Origin: Streptomyces sp. NRRL F-6131
GTDB taxonomy: Bacteria > Actinomycetota > Actinomycetes > Streptomycetales > Streptomycetaceae
Direction of reading: 5' to 3'
Assembly (NCBI GenBank): GCA_000719695.1
Contig: JOHN01000004.1
Coordinates: forward strand, 1 to 64,000
Length of the DNA stretch: 64,000 nt
Shown here: positions 8,228-17,874 of the stretch, in pieces
How positions within the stretch are numbered: the stretch's first letter is position 1
Layout of the letters: each line of letters begins with the position of its first letter
Program-made: the position numbers and the translations under genes
Notes under the pieces: model-generated
What the model was told of the DNA's origin: nothing
What the model saw: only the letters and a program-made list of their open reading frames with translations
Databases searched by the model: none

Positions 8228-11200
8228 GTGGCACCTCAGGAATCCCTGCTGAAGGTTTACGGTGACCGGTCGTACCGGCACGTGACGATGGCCCGGCACC
8301 AGGGCACGACCATCGCGTTCGCGATGGACTCGGCGCGGCGGATCGTCTACTCCGTGTTGGACCTGGCCGGGCAGCAGTCCAAGGGGGACGCGGACGCCGC
8401 GTACTGGAGCGACAACCCGGCCGAGCTGGTCCTTCCGCGGGAGCTGGCCGAGGTGGGTTTCGCCGTGGCCGGGGCGACCGCGATGCCGACGGTCAAGCGG
8501 GGCGGCGCCGAGGCGGCGGTCGACGAGCGGCCGTTGGACAGCGAGATCGACCCGTACCTGTCCACGACCGCGCGATTGACCGCGGACGCCCCGTTCCACG
8601 TGGTGTCGGACGGCACGTACGTGGTGGTGCTGCGGCAGTCGATCGGCGAGACGCACCCCGACGCGGTGTACAAACTGACCGACGGCGGCTGCTCCGCCAA
8701 CGCCTCCCGCACCGACTACGTGCTGAGCGGCACCAAGAAGGTGCCGCTGGTCCGCGACACCCTGCTGTGCGACCGCTTCCTGCTGGTGGACGGCAAGCTC
8801 AAGCCGGTGCTGGAGGTGCGCTACAAGCGCAGCCGGCACGCCACCCGTCCCGCGTCGGCCAAGGACACCCTGGGCACCGAGGACATGGAGGGCCGGCCGT
8901 TCTACGAGCCGACCCAGGAGCTGTCGTTCATCCGCAACCTGACCCGCGGCCGGTTCGCCGCGGTGCTGGTGCCCACCGCGGTCAGCAGTGCGCGGCGCTG
9001 GCAGCTGTTCGCCCACAACGACGCCACCGGACGGATCGACAGCTTCAGCGTCGAGCAGGGCGTCCAAGGCCTGTTCAACACCCAGGGCACGCGCTTCTAC
9101 ACCAGCCCCGACCCGGTGTACCGGGACGCGGTGTTCGAGCGCAGCCCGGGCACCTGCCCGTTCACCAACCAGGACCTGGTGCCGGTGACCAGCACCGAGG
9201 GGCACGCGGAGACCGCACTGGGCCTCACCGGCGCCAACGACGCGCACGTCGACCTGGGCGACCCGGCGGCGCTGCGCTTCGGCGGCAAGGCGTACTCGAT
9301 CGAGGCCTGGGTCAAGCCCACCGCGTACGACCGCCCGGTGATCTCCCGGGGCGGGGAGTACCGGTTCGGCCTGGACGCCGGCGGGTCACTGCGCCTCGCG
9401 CACGAGGGGGCGGCGACGGCGGTCGTCTCGGTCGACACCGTTCCCAAGGACGTGTACACGCACGTCGCGGCCACCTTCGACGGGACGACCGCGAAGCTGT
9501 ACGTCAACGGCAAGCTGTCCGGCAGCGGGGCGATGCCGTTCACGCCGGCCACGGGCGTGAACACCCTGCTCGGCAAGCAGGTCTCCGGCGCCACCGTCGA
9601 TCTCTTCGAGGGCGACGTCGACGAGGTGCGGGTGTGGGACCGGGTACGGTCCGCCACCGAGCTGGCGGACGACCTGAACCACCGCCTGGTCGGCAACGAG
9701 GCGGGCCTGGTCGCCTACTACCGGTTCGACGAGGGCTCCGGGGCCGTCGCCTACGACCAGAGCGACCGGGCCCTGCACGGCACTCTCAAGGGCGGCGCGA
9801 AGTGGACCGGCTCGGACGCCCCGGTGGGCGACCACCCCGGGGTGCGGCGCGACAGCTTCGTCCTCAAGGGGCGCACGGTCGAGTCCGGCATGTCCGCCGT
9901 GATCTACCACCAGCAGGAGAACGTCTCCGCCGGGTACCGGCCCGACCCCAAGCCCGCCAAGCGGCAGGCCCGGGTCATGCTGGCGTTCGCCGCCAAGTAC
10001 GGCCAGGAGCCGGCCCTGGTGAGCCTGGACTTCGCCGTCGGCCGCGACGGCCGGCTGGCCCAGGTGCCCGACGTGCTGGACCCGGCGGTGCTCAGGCGGC
10101 CCGGGAAGGGCCAGGACTCCGAACAGGTCAGCGCCCTGCAGCAGTTGATCCGGCAGTTGGAGCCGGAGGTCGCCGCCCTGCCGGCGGAGATCACCCGGCT
10201 GGCGGCCACAGCCGGCCAGGTCGCCTACTGGCAGGGGGAGCACGACCGGCTGCTGCCGGGGTTCGAGCGGCTGGAGCGGCAGTACCTCGCCGAGAAGGAC
10301 GTGCCGACCGCCTGGAACTACGCCTTGGAGGTCAAGACCCCGCGCCAGGTCGACGGCCAGTCGCTGCGGTACTTCCACGCCCCCATCCACACGTCGGTCA
10401 TCGTCAGCCTCAGCCCCTCCCGTTCGACCTGGCGGCTGGAGGCCACGGGCGAGAGCCAGAACGGCAAGCCGTTCTACTGGCTGGTCGGCAACAACGTGAA
10501 CAACCTCGACCTGCACATCTACAAGAACTCGTCGGCGCAGAACGCCGTACTGGACACGGTCGTCCGCGAGCCGGGCAACGGCTTCACCCAGTTCCAGCTG
10601 ACCGCCGAGGGCGAGTACACCCGCATCGTCAACCGGGGCAGCAAGCTCGCGCTGGGCATGTCCTCCTCGTTCCCGGCTCCCGTCCCGGTCCAGGCGAGCG
10701 AGTGCGCCACCGGCGACTCGGGCCTGATCAAGATGGTGCCCGTCTCGCTGCGCTCGGGGGTGGACACGGCGTACCTGCAGGCCAAGAACGAGATGAACAC
10801 GGTGCGCGAGCGCCTCCAGGAGGCGAAGACGGCCGCGCAGCGCGTCAACGAGCTCCAGCTCGTTCTGACCGGCAAGCAGACGCAGCTGAAAGACGCCCAG
10901 GAGAAGCTGGCCCGCCTGTCGACCGCCCTGCAGGGTGACGACGACCTGACCGTGGCGATGCCGCTGATCTCCGTGGACACCACCGGGCTCAGCCTCTCCG
11001 GCGGCCTGCTCGAATTCGCCCGTGGCACCGACCGGCCCGCCCTGCTCGACAGCGGCACCGGCACCATCGTGCTGTACTTCCGCGGCGCCAACGAGCAGTT
11101 CTTCGCCGTCTACTACGACACCGCCGTCACCCGCGGCACCCAGCGGCTGACCGGCAACGGCGGCACGCTCGGCTTCCTCGCCCGCGACCCGGGCGTCCTG

Positions 11201-14200
11201 CTGGACTCCTGCACCATCAAGGTCACCGACGGCGACGCCCCCAGCCGCTGCGACCTGACCGTCACCGTCGGCGGCGACACCGAGACCTGGCGCTCGCTGC
11301 CGCGCAAGGCCGAGCAGATGGCCGCCGCCCTGGCCGGGCAGTCCGGACAGGCGGTCACGGTCGGCACCGTCGCCCAGGTGACCGGCACCACCGTGGAGTT
11401 CACCGCGGCCATCACCACCGCGGTCACGGCCAAGGCCCACCTGCAGATCGGCGTCAACGGGTACGCCGCGTCCGCCGAAGCGCCGGTCGGCTCCAAGACG
11501 CTCACCCTCACCGGGTCGGGCACGGCGATCAAGCCGGGCGACACGGTCACCGTGGTCGGCTACGACTGGGCCCGCGCCGAGTCCACCCGGGTGGGGGTCC
11601 TGCTCTCCGCCGGCTCACGGCTGATCACCCTGAACACCGGCGGCGCCACCTCCGTGCCCAACGGCACGGCCGTACCGGTGACCGGGGGCCGCGGCTGCCG
11701 CTGGCGGGCCGAGATGCCCGGCCGTGCCTTCCTGTTCGACGGCAAGGACCAGTACCTGACGCTGTCCGCCACCCAGCAGAAGAACGCCGCTCCGGCCGGC
11801 GACCTGACCCTGGAGGCCTGGGTCAACCCCGAGGCCGGACAGGGCCGGGTCATCCACGGCCGGACGGACGGGTCGGGATACTCGCTGGCGCTGGCCGCCG
11901 TCGACCTTCCCGCGCGGCAGTTCACCGGCACCACCAAGGTCGAGCTGACCAACGCGCTCGACCTCGCGGGCCGGGACTTCACCGTCGAGCTGTGGGCCAA
12001 GCGCAATCAGGCCCGCGGCCGCCGGGAGCCGCTGCTCACCCACGGCGTGCCAACGGGCGCCAAGGACCAGACCCTGCACCTGCACTTCGAGCCGAACGAC
12101 ACCTTCACCTTCGCGCTGTTCGGGGACGATCTGACCACCCCCCAGTCCTACCCGGACCTGGGGTGGCACCACTGGGCCGCCGTCTACAAGCACGCCACCC
12201 GCGAGCAGATCCTCTACCGGGACGGCACCGAGGTCCACCGCCGCACCGCCACCGGTGCCTACACCGGCAACGGCCCGCTGATCCTCGGTCACCAGCCCTT
12301 CACCGGCGACCACCTGGACGGACAGATCGACGAGGTCCGGGTCTTCGGGCGGGCCCGCACCGCCCAGGAGATCTCCGCCGAGCGCAACCAGCGGCTGTCC
12401 GGCCGGGAGCCCGGACTGCTCGGCCACTGGACCTTCAACGAGCCGAACAGCCCGGCCTCGCCGATCAAGGGCTACCAGGTGGTCGCCCGGGTCGGCGACC
12501 GGGTGCTGCGGTCGGCCGACCGCTTCCCGTGCAACGAGTGGGCGCACCTCGCCGCGACCTTCACCCAGGCCTGGGCACTGCGCCTGGACGGCGGCGAGGG
12601 ACTGTCGGTGGCCTCGCAGGACTCGCTGAACGTCCTGGAGGACCTCACCATCGAGGCGTTCGTCCAGGTCGACAAGGTGGGCGCGCCGATGGCCCTGGTC
12701 ACCAAGGGCACGGCCGTCAACGGCGGCCGGGAAGGCGTCCCCTACCAGCTGGGCATCCTGGCCGACGGCCGGGTGGAGTTCGCCTTCGCCGAGGCCGACG
12801 GAAATCCCGTCCGGTACGTCTCCGACCGGGCCGTCAAGCCTGGCGCCTTCCAGCGGATCAGCGTGGTGCGGCAGCGCCGCAAGGCCGAGGTGTCCGCCGC
12901 CACCGGCACCCAGGCCGCCGCGGCCGGCCAGCCCGAGCAGGACATCCGCTTCTACCTCGACGGCGCCCTGGCCGGCACCTACGTCTACGGCGGCCCCGGC
13001 GCGCAGTCCAACACCAGCGCCCTGGAGATCGGCCGGGGCCTGAACGGCGTCCTGTGCGAGGTGCGGCTGTGGAGCTCCGCACGGACGTTCAACCACCTCG
13101 GCCGGCCGGTCGCCGTGCGCGAGAAGGGGCTGCTGGCGCGCTGGGCCTTCGAGGAGAACGCCGGCAACACCACCCTGGACGCCTCCGGCTCCTTCCCCGC
13201 CAAGCTGCGCGGCGCCCGCTGGACCCGCGACGTCGACCCCGCCGCCAGCCCGCTGCGGCTGTACCGCAACGGCGAGCCGCTGCTCGCCACCACCGCCCCG
13301 CTCCCGGCGGACCTCCTCCCGTACGGCGACCCGCAACTCACCCTCGGCGCGCGGCTGGAGGGGGGCAAGCCCACCGAGCTGCTGACCGGCACGCTGGAGG
13401 AGGTGCGGATCTGGCGCACCGTGCGCACCCGGGAGCAGATCCTGGACAACCTGTTCACCCGCCTGCGCGGCGACAAGCAGGACCTGCTCGGCTACTGGAC
13501 GTTCGACCGGGACTCCACCGCCGCCACCACCACCTCGGTGCGCGACGAGGGCCTGCGCGGCAACAACCTGGCCTTCTCCACGAAGCGTCCGCGCATCCTG
13601 CTCTCCACCGCGCCGGTGTCCACCGACACCGCCCAGGTGCGCTCGGCGCTCGCCGACGTCCGCACCCCCTTCCACGACACCGTCTCCGGCGCGCCCGCCG
13701 CCTCCGAGTACGCCGACCTCCAGTTCGACGCCAAGGGCGAGACGCTGGGCGTGCTCAAGCGCTGCTACGGCTTCGTCCGCGACGGCCGCTGGCACCTGGT
13801 CACCGGCTACAAGGTGGGCGACCTGACCACCGAGTGGGTCGGCCAGGCCCAGTTCGACCCGCAGCTGATGGGCTACATCGAGGGCGCCCCGCCAGTGCCC
13901 TCGGAGAACCTCACCGACAAGCCCGACGGCTTCCCCGGCGCCTCCTCGGTGGAGTTCACCGAGGCCGACCAGGTGGTGCACAGCCTGTCCGCCAGCAAGA
14001 CCCGCAGCACCAACACCGCCTTCAACGTCTCCTTCGGCCTCGAAACCGTCGCCGACGTCATGACGGTCGCCGCGCCCCTCGGCTTCGGCACCGCCAGCCC
14101 GCTGGCCGAGGGCCAACTGAAGATGGCCGCGACGGCCGGCCTGGAGTTCTCCAACACCTGGAGCGAGGACACCAGCGTCAGCCAGGGCAAGAACACCGCC

Positions 14201-15556
14201 CGCAAGACCAAGCTGGAGCTGACGGGGTACACCGAGGACCCCGCCAACGTCCTGAACTCCGACCTCGGCCCCCGGTACGTGCCCGCCAACACCGGCATGG
14301 CCCTGGTGCAGTCGCAGACCGCCGACGTCTTCGCGCTGCGCCTGGCGCACACCGGCGCCCTGGTCGCCTACCGGATGCTGCCCAACCCGGACATCCCGCT
14401 GGACTGGAACATCGTCCACTTCCCGATCAACCCCCGCTACACCAAGCAGGGCACCCTGGACGGCGCGGTCGGCTTCGACGCCTTCGGCAAGGTCACCGAC
14501 CCCGACTACCCCACCGCCACCGCCTACGGCGAGTACAGCTACTTCAAACCGCGCGACGCCTACGCGCTCAAGCGCCGCATCACCCGCGACCAGCAACGGC
14601 TGCAGGCCTTCTACCAGTCGATCTCCACCGACGTCGGCCACAACTCGGGCACCGAGCCGGCCGAGACCCAGGCCAAGGCGGTCCTGCGCTCGATGGGCAT
14701 GTCCGCCGAGCAGCAGGACAGCACCCGCTCCACCACCGGCAGCGCCGCCGCCGCCGGCTTCTCCCACCGGGACCTGGTCAACACCTACGTCTGGACGGCC
14801 CAGGGAGGCTTCTTCGCCGAGACCACCGAAGCCACCGACGCCGTCAGCGAGACCACCTCCGGCTCGTACGAGTTCACCTACTCCTACGGCGGCAACTTCG
14901 ACCTGAGCTTCGGCGCCCTCGGCCTCGGCTGGGCCTTCCACCTCGACGCCTCCCGCGGCGGCGGCTTCAGCACCACCCGGGCCAAGAGCAAGGAAGCCTC
15001 CCGCAGCTTCGGCCTCGACGTCCAGTGCGCGCCCTCCAACGACCTGCAACGCCGGGACAGCAACGGCAAGCCGAAGTACGACGCCGCGGGCAAGCCCGTC
15101 CTCGTGCCGGGCAAGGTCGACGCCTACCGCTTCCTCACCTTCTACCTCGGCGAGAGCAGCGCCAACTTCGACGACTTCTACCACAAGGTCGTCGACCCGA
15201 CCTGGCTGCAGGGCAGCAACGCCCCCGACGCCGCCGCGCTGCGGCAGACCCGCCAGAGCTCCGCCAAGCCGCCGTGCTGGCGGGTCCTGCACCGCGTCAC
15301 CTACATCAGCCGCGTCCTCGCCCCCGTCCCGCCGCCCGGAGCACCGCCGCTGGAGCGGGCCATGCGCACCGAGAACATCGCCAGCAACTACGAGCTGATC
15401 AAGCGCCTCGAACCGTACGTACGACCCGCCGCCACCAGCTCGGCCAACCTGGCCGCCGCCACCCGCGACGCCCTCACCGCCCATCTGCCCGAACTCCTGC
15501 CCCACGCGGCCGAGATCACCGAGTACCTCGGCCACTACTTCGGAATGGAGAACTGA
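8228..15556 (+). CDS. Giant LamG-repeat protein (2442 residues)
   Basis: Very large protein of unknown role. Start GTG 8228 follows GGGAGGGGAACA; no signal peptide or transmembrane segment is visible. Four LamG/concanavalin-like lectin modules can be read, at about residues 327-527, 1160-1407, 1448-1660 and 1671-1784, each with the typical sequence IEAWVKP, HVAATFDG, YVNGKL, IDEVRVW and a closing YYRFDEG or GYWTFD. Two coiled-coil stretches (about 630-690 and 848-901) flank a possible beta-trefoil-like segment (721-841). The last 500 residues are Ser/Thr/Gly-rich alternating beta sequence (NTWSEDTSVSQGKNTARKTK, SYEFTYSYGGNFDLSFGALG), which recalls membrane-inserting beta regions of pore formers, but that is only an impression. 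Adhesin, toxin or large carbohydrate-binding protein are all possible. Confidence 0.8.
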   Translation: MAPQESLLKVYGDRSYRHVTMARHQGTTIAFAMDSARRIVYSVLDLAGQQSKGDADAAYWSDNPAELVLPRELAEVGFAVAGATAMPTVKRGGAEAAVDERPLDSEIDPYLSTTARLTADAPFHVVSDGTYVVVLRQSIGETHPDAVYKLTDGGCSANASRTDYVLSGTKKVPLVRDTLLCDRFLLVDGKLKPVLEVRYKRSRHATRPASAKDTLGTEDMEGRPFYEPTQELSFIRNLTRGRFAAVLVPTAVSSARRWQLFAHNDATGRIDSFSVEQGVQGLFNTQGTRFYTSPDPVYRDAVFERSPGTCPFTNQDLVPVTSTEGHAETALGLTGANDAHVDLGDPAALRFGGKAYSIEAWVKPTAYDRPVISRGGEYRFGLDAGGSLRLAHEGAATAVVSVDTVPKDVYTHVAATFDGTTAKLYVNGKLSGSGAMPFTPATGVNTLLGKQVSGATVDLFEGDVDEVRVWDRVRSATELADDLNHRLVGNEAGLVAYYRFDEGSGAVAYDQSDRALHGTLKGGAKWTGSDAPVGDHPGVRRDSFVLKGRTVESGMSAVIYHQQENVSAGYRPDPKPAKRQARVMLAFAAKYGQEPALVSLDFAVGRDGRLAQVPDVLDPAVLRRPGKGQDSEQVSALQQLIRQLEPEVAALPAEITRLAATAGQVAYWQGEHDRLLPGFERLERQYLAEKDVPTAWNYALEVKTPRQVDGQSLRYFHAPIHTSVIVSLSPSRSTWRLEATGESQNGKPFYWLVGNNVNNLDLHIYKNSSAQNAVLDTVVREPGNGFTQFQLTAEGEYTRIVNRGSKLALGMSSSFPAPVPVQASECATGDSGLIKMVPVSLRSGVDTAYLQAKNEMNTVRERLQEAKTAAQRVNELQLVLTGKQTQLKDAQEKLARLSTALQGDDDLTVAMPLISVDTTGLSLSGGLLEFARGTDRPALLDSGTGTIVLYFRGANEQFFAVYYDTAVTRGTQRLTGNGGTLGFLARDPGVLLDSCTIKVTDGDAPSRCDLTVTVGGDTETWRSLPRKAEQMAAALAGQSGQAVTVGTVAQVTGTTVEFTAAITTAVTAKAHLQIGVNGYAASAEAPVGSKTLTLTGSGTAIKPGDTVTVVGYDWARAESTRVGVLLSAGSRLITLNTGGATSVPNGTAVPVTGGRGCRWRAEMPGRAFLFDGKDQYLTLSATQQKNAAPAGDLTLEAWVNPEAGQGRVIHGRTDGSGYSLALAAVDLPARQFTGTTKVELTNALDLAGRDFTVELWAKRNQARGRREPLLTHGVPTGAKDQTLHLHFEPNDTFTFALFGDDLTTPQSYPDLGWHHWAAVYKHATREQILYRDGTEVHRRTATGAYTGNGPLILGHQPFTGDHLDGQIDEVRVFGRARTAQEISAERNQRLSGREPGLLGHWTFNEPNSPASPIKGYQVVARVGDRVLRSADRFPCNEWAHLAATFTQAWALRLDGGEGLSVASQDSLNVLEDLTIEAFVQVDKVGAPMALVTKGTAVNGGREGVPYQLGILADGRVEFAFAEADGNPVRYVSDRAVKPGAFQRISVVRQRRKAEVSAATGTQAAAAGQPEQDIRFYLDGALAGTYVYGGPGAQSNTSALEIGRGLNGVLCEVRLWSSARTFNHLGRPVAVREKGLLARWAFEENAGNTTLDASGSFPAKLRGARWTRDVDPAASPLRLYRNGEPLLATTAPLPADLLPYGDPQLTLGARLEGGKPTELLTGTLEEVRIWRTVRTREQILDNLFTRLRGDKQDLLGYWTFDRDSTAATTTSVRDEGLRGNNLAFSTKRPRILLSTAPVSTDTAQVRSALADVRTPFHDTVSGAPAASEYADLQFDAKGETLGVLKRCYGFVRDGRWHLVTGYKVGDLTTEWVGQAQFDPQLMGYIEGAPPVPSENLTDKPDGFPGASSVEFTEADQVVHSLSASKTRSTNTAFNVSFGLETVADVMTVAAPLGFGTASPLAEGQLKMAATAGLEFSNTWSEDTSVSQGKNTARKTKLELTGYTEDPANVLNSDLGPRYVPANTGMALVQSQTADVFALRLAHTGALVAYRMLPNPDIPLDWNIVHFPINPRYTKQGTLDGAVGFDAFGKVTDPDYPTATAYGEYSYFKPRDAYALKRRITRDQQRLQAFYQSISTDVGHNSGTEPAETQAKAVLRSMGMSAEQQDSTRSTTGSAAAAGFSHRDLVNTYVWTAQGGFFAETTEATDAVSETTSGSYEFTYSYGGNFDLSFGALGLGWAFHLDASRGGGFSTTRAKSKEASRSFGLDVQCAPSNDLQRRDSNGKPKYDAAGKPVLVPGKVDAYRFLTFYLGESSANFDDFYHKVVDPTWLQGSNAPDAAALRQTRQSSAKPPCWRVLHRVTYISRVLAPVPPPGAPPLERAMRTENIASNYELIKRLEPYVRPAATSSANLAAATRDALTAHLPELLPHAAEITEYLGHYFGMEN

Positions 15557-15564
15557 TTCCCCCG

Positions 15565-15592
15565 CCCGGCCCTCCGGCGTCGGAGGGCCGGG
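15565..15592 (+). terminator. Intrinsic hairpin after the LamG gene
   Basis: Perfect 12-bp GC stem (cccggccctccg / cggagggccggg) with a GCGT loop, starting 9 bp after the stop codon of the giant gene. Confidence 0.8.
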
Positions 15593-15739
15593 CCGCGGCG
15601 GCCACACCGCGTCCGGCGGCGGAACGGTCTTCACGCGTGGGGTCGGGCGCGTGGGCGAAGGGGCCACCGTCCAGGGCGCGACCGGATCCCCCACCCACTG
15701 TCCCGGGCGCGGCCCGTTTCGCGGTGGTCGGTGGCCCAG

Positions 15740-15833
15740 CGTTTCCGCAGGTCAGGACCCTGCCTGACCTGCGGAAACGATGAGAGATCGACCTGCGTTT
15801 CCGCAGGCCAGAGGGGGTCCTACAGGTCGTAGT
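15740..15833. repeat. Left copy of 94-bp direct repeat duplicating the glnA 3' end (att-like)
   Basis: Matches 28078-28171 at 91 of 94 positions (differences at 15790, 15808 and 15810). It includes the final glnA codons with the TAG stop and the downstream palindrome TTTCCGCAGGTCAGG-N6-CCTGACCTGCGGAAA. Here there is no glnA gene attached. This is the expected footprint of integration into, or duplication of, the 3' end of glnA. Confidence 0.8.
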
Positions 15834-16504
15834 TCTGATCGAACATGTCTCTGACCTGCGGAAATAGGGGTCTCACGGAAGATCATTTCACAACCAGTGC
15901 ACATGCGCCGGCCCTGACGATGAGTTGTGGCGAGAAGCGCCGAGCGATGATGAGTGCACCGTGGTGACTGTGCATGTCGGCGCGACGCAGGGTCGCTCCA
16001 CCCGGTCAGCCGCCTGCCCGCGATCGTCAGCCACGGGAACCCGCCCGGCCTGGCGGCCAGTTGATTCCACGCATGGTGCCAAACCCGGGCGCGGGCGCTG
16101 GCGATCTTCTTCAGTACGGCCTTGTCGAGCACGACGAGCATCCGCCGCACGGTGGAATTCGAGACAGGCGGTCCGAACAACGCGCCCTGATAGGCCAGCA
16201 GTTGCAAAGCATCCGACAGGTTGGCCGCTCCGAGCACGATCGCCACCGCGGTCGTCGTCGGTGCGACGCCGCGATCGCGCCACCCCGAACCCACCCCGCC
16301 CGGCAGGGCCTTGCCCAGCGCCGCCATCAGTCCCACTCGGTCAGCGCAATTGCGCAGGAGCGCCGAGCCGACGTGTCCGACAAGCCCCCTCGCGTCGGCC
16401 GAAACTGACAGCCGCTCATCCCGCCCGCTATGCTCTGCCACCAGAAGGGTGCACCTGGTCTTGTGCTGAACGTGAACTCGACACTCACATCCTCACAGGT
16501 CAGG
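15834..16504 (-). mobile_element. Truncated IS1380-like element
   Basis: On the minus strand about 130 residues of an IS1380-type transposase N-terminal region are readable (GLVGHVGSALLRNCADRVGL, VAIVLGAANLSDALQLLAYQ, STVRRMLVVLDKAVLKKIA, then FPWLTIAGRRLTGW). After LTGW the frame runs directly into the non-coding 3' end, so the catalytic core was deleted. Both ends start with a similar inverted repeat: CTGACCTGCGGAAAT on the left and CTGACCTGTGAGGAT on the right, reading inward. Confidence 0.7.
16003..16441 (-). pseudogene. IS1380-family transposase, N-terminal fragment
   Basis: Open frame beginning near MAEHSGRDERLS at 16441 and matching the family up to GRRLTGW near 16003. The DDE catalytic region is absent; the frame then continues into unrelated sequence. 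A full family member is about 450 residues, so roughly two thirds is missing. It is non-functional. Confidence 0.7.
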
Positions 16505-16746
16505 AACCCCTTCATCGCTCACATCGCCTTACGGACCATCAGCTCTGAAGATCCAGGGTTGGCTGGACAGCTTCCGACATGATCACCGAAGCCATGCCTG
16601 CATCGGCATCTGGGTCCACACAAACGTGACATGACAGCCCGTCACGGGTCGATCTCACTCAGCCCCGCTACTCGCAAAGTCCCTGCGCTCAGACTAGCCT
16701 TCCGAAGGCGTAGGGGACGCGGATCAGGAAGCGACAGGAGGGGTTC

Positions 16747-17874
16747 GTGGGGTTCTGGCACACCGGCTACATGGAGTTCCACGAGCCGATCGGATTTGAA
16801 TCGGTCGGACTGCCAGCCCCGCCGAAGCCCCCTCAGTTTCCCTGCACTGAGTGTGGACTCGTCTTCTCGTCCGAGCGCGCCCGCCGAGCACACCGCTTTG
16901 ACGGTCATGCGACCAAGCGGCCGACCCTCCTCTTCAGGGGACGAGAGTGCGGGCGCACGCGCTTGATGGTCACGAGCTCCAGCGGCTCCGCCGATTGGGT
17001 GGCCTCGGATGTCGAATCCATCGCCGTCAACGGCCGCGAAACCTCAACGTCTGAGGCCGCCGGCTTCCTCGCATCGGTGAAGGTTGGCGTTCAGACGGTG
17101 ACTGTTTCCAATGGCCCGTTGGAGCGGACGTTCGAGTTCGATTTCTGCCTTGCAGAAGAAGACGACCTCTGTCTCGTAGACCAGGCATTGGAAAAACTCA
17201 TCTCCAGCCGCGAGTTGAGTCGCAACGCAATCGACACCTTCATCATGCGTGCCGGCCGTGGGGTGACGGCCCGCCGATACCGCGAAGGTCTGGCGACATA
17301 CCTGTACGGCGTGCTTGCACGGGAGGCGGTCGAGGACCCCGGCCGGGTGGACGGGTCGGGTGCGCCGCTCTACGAGCAGCGGTACAACAGCGCTGTCTCT
17401 CTACTGTCGACCTTCGACCGGCCTGCAGCGGAGGCGATCTGCGGTTTGGTCGCATTGCACTACAATCACTTCGAACTTGCGGTGCGCAAGACCAACAGCC
17501 ACCGCGTCTCCGATGTCGCAGCGCGATTCCGATCCCTCCTCACAGGCCGCGCATTCGCCACGACGAGCCTGGCCGACCGGTCGCACGGAAGCCTCGATCA
17601 GGCTTTGAGTGACTCCGTTACGGAGGACCTCTTGGACGTCGGTGCAACGGCTCTGGACGGGACACAGTCATCCGTGGTTGCCCAACTGCTGCCCTCGCTG
17701 GGCGTGCTCCGGCCCCAGGACCAGTTCAAGGTCCGCCTCATCGCGGCTGAGTCGCTGCTCGCTGAGGGGGACATCGATGGTGCATCACGACACGGCGAGG
17801 CGCTCAGGCATTCCAAGGAGACCGGCGCCTGGTACGCAGGATTTCGGACCCGATTGCAAGAGGTGGGACGTTGA
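16747..17874 (+). CDS. C2H2 zinc-finger protein, first gene of the Hsp70-like operon
   Basis: A 375-residue protein I cannot assign to a named family. Near the N terminus is a C2H2 finger, C33-x2-C36-x12-H49-x4-H54, uncommon in bacteria. A beta-rich domain (about 60-130, TLLFRGRECGRTRLMVTSSS through TVTVSNGPLERTFEFDF) and a helical C-terminal half (about 135-375) follow. GTG 16747 is preceded by GACAGGAGGGG at good spacing. The stop overlaps the TTG start of the next gene (TTGA), so the two are translationally coupled. The gene has clearly lower GC and less biased third positions than the core genes. Binding of nucleic acid or of a partner through the finger is inference. Confidence 0.8.
   Translation: MGFWHTGYMEFHEPIGFESVGLPAPPKPPQFPCTECGLVFSSERARRAHRFDGHATKRPTLLFRGRECGRTRLMVTSSSGSADWVASDVESIAVNGRETSTSEAAGFLASVKVGVQTVTVSNGPLERTFEFDFCLAEEDDLCLVDQALEKLISSRELSRNAIDTFIMRAGRGVTARRYREGLATYLYGVLAREAVEDPGRVDGSGAPLYEQRYNSAVSLLSTFDRPAAEAICGLVALHYNHFELAVRKTNSHRVSDVAARFRSLLTGRAFATTSLADRSHGSLDQALSDSVTEDLLDVGATALDGTQSSVVAQLLPSLGVLRPQDQFKVRLIAAESLLAEGDIDGASRHGEALRHSKETGAWYAGFRTRLQEVGR

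Noticed and set aside
11615..15694. A 1359-codon antisense frame across the LamG gene
   Set aside because: Gly/Ala/Val/Gln-rich with no domain; the opposite strand has four clean LamG modules.
11992..15783. A 1263-codon same-strand frame inside the LamG gene
   Set aside because: Arg/Pro/Gly-rich third-frame shadow without motifs.
15834..16504. Intact IS1380 element
   Set aside because: The transposase stops after LTGW and the catalytic region is missing, so only a deletion derivative is supported.
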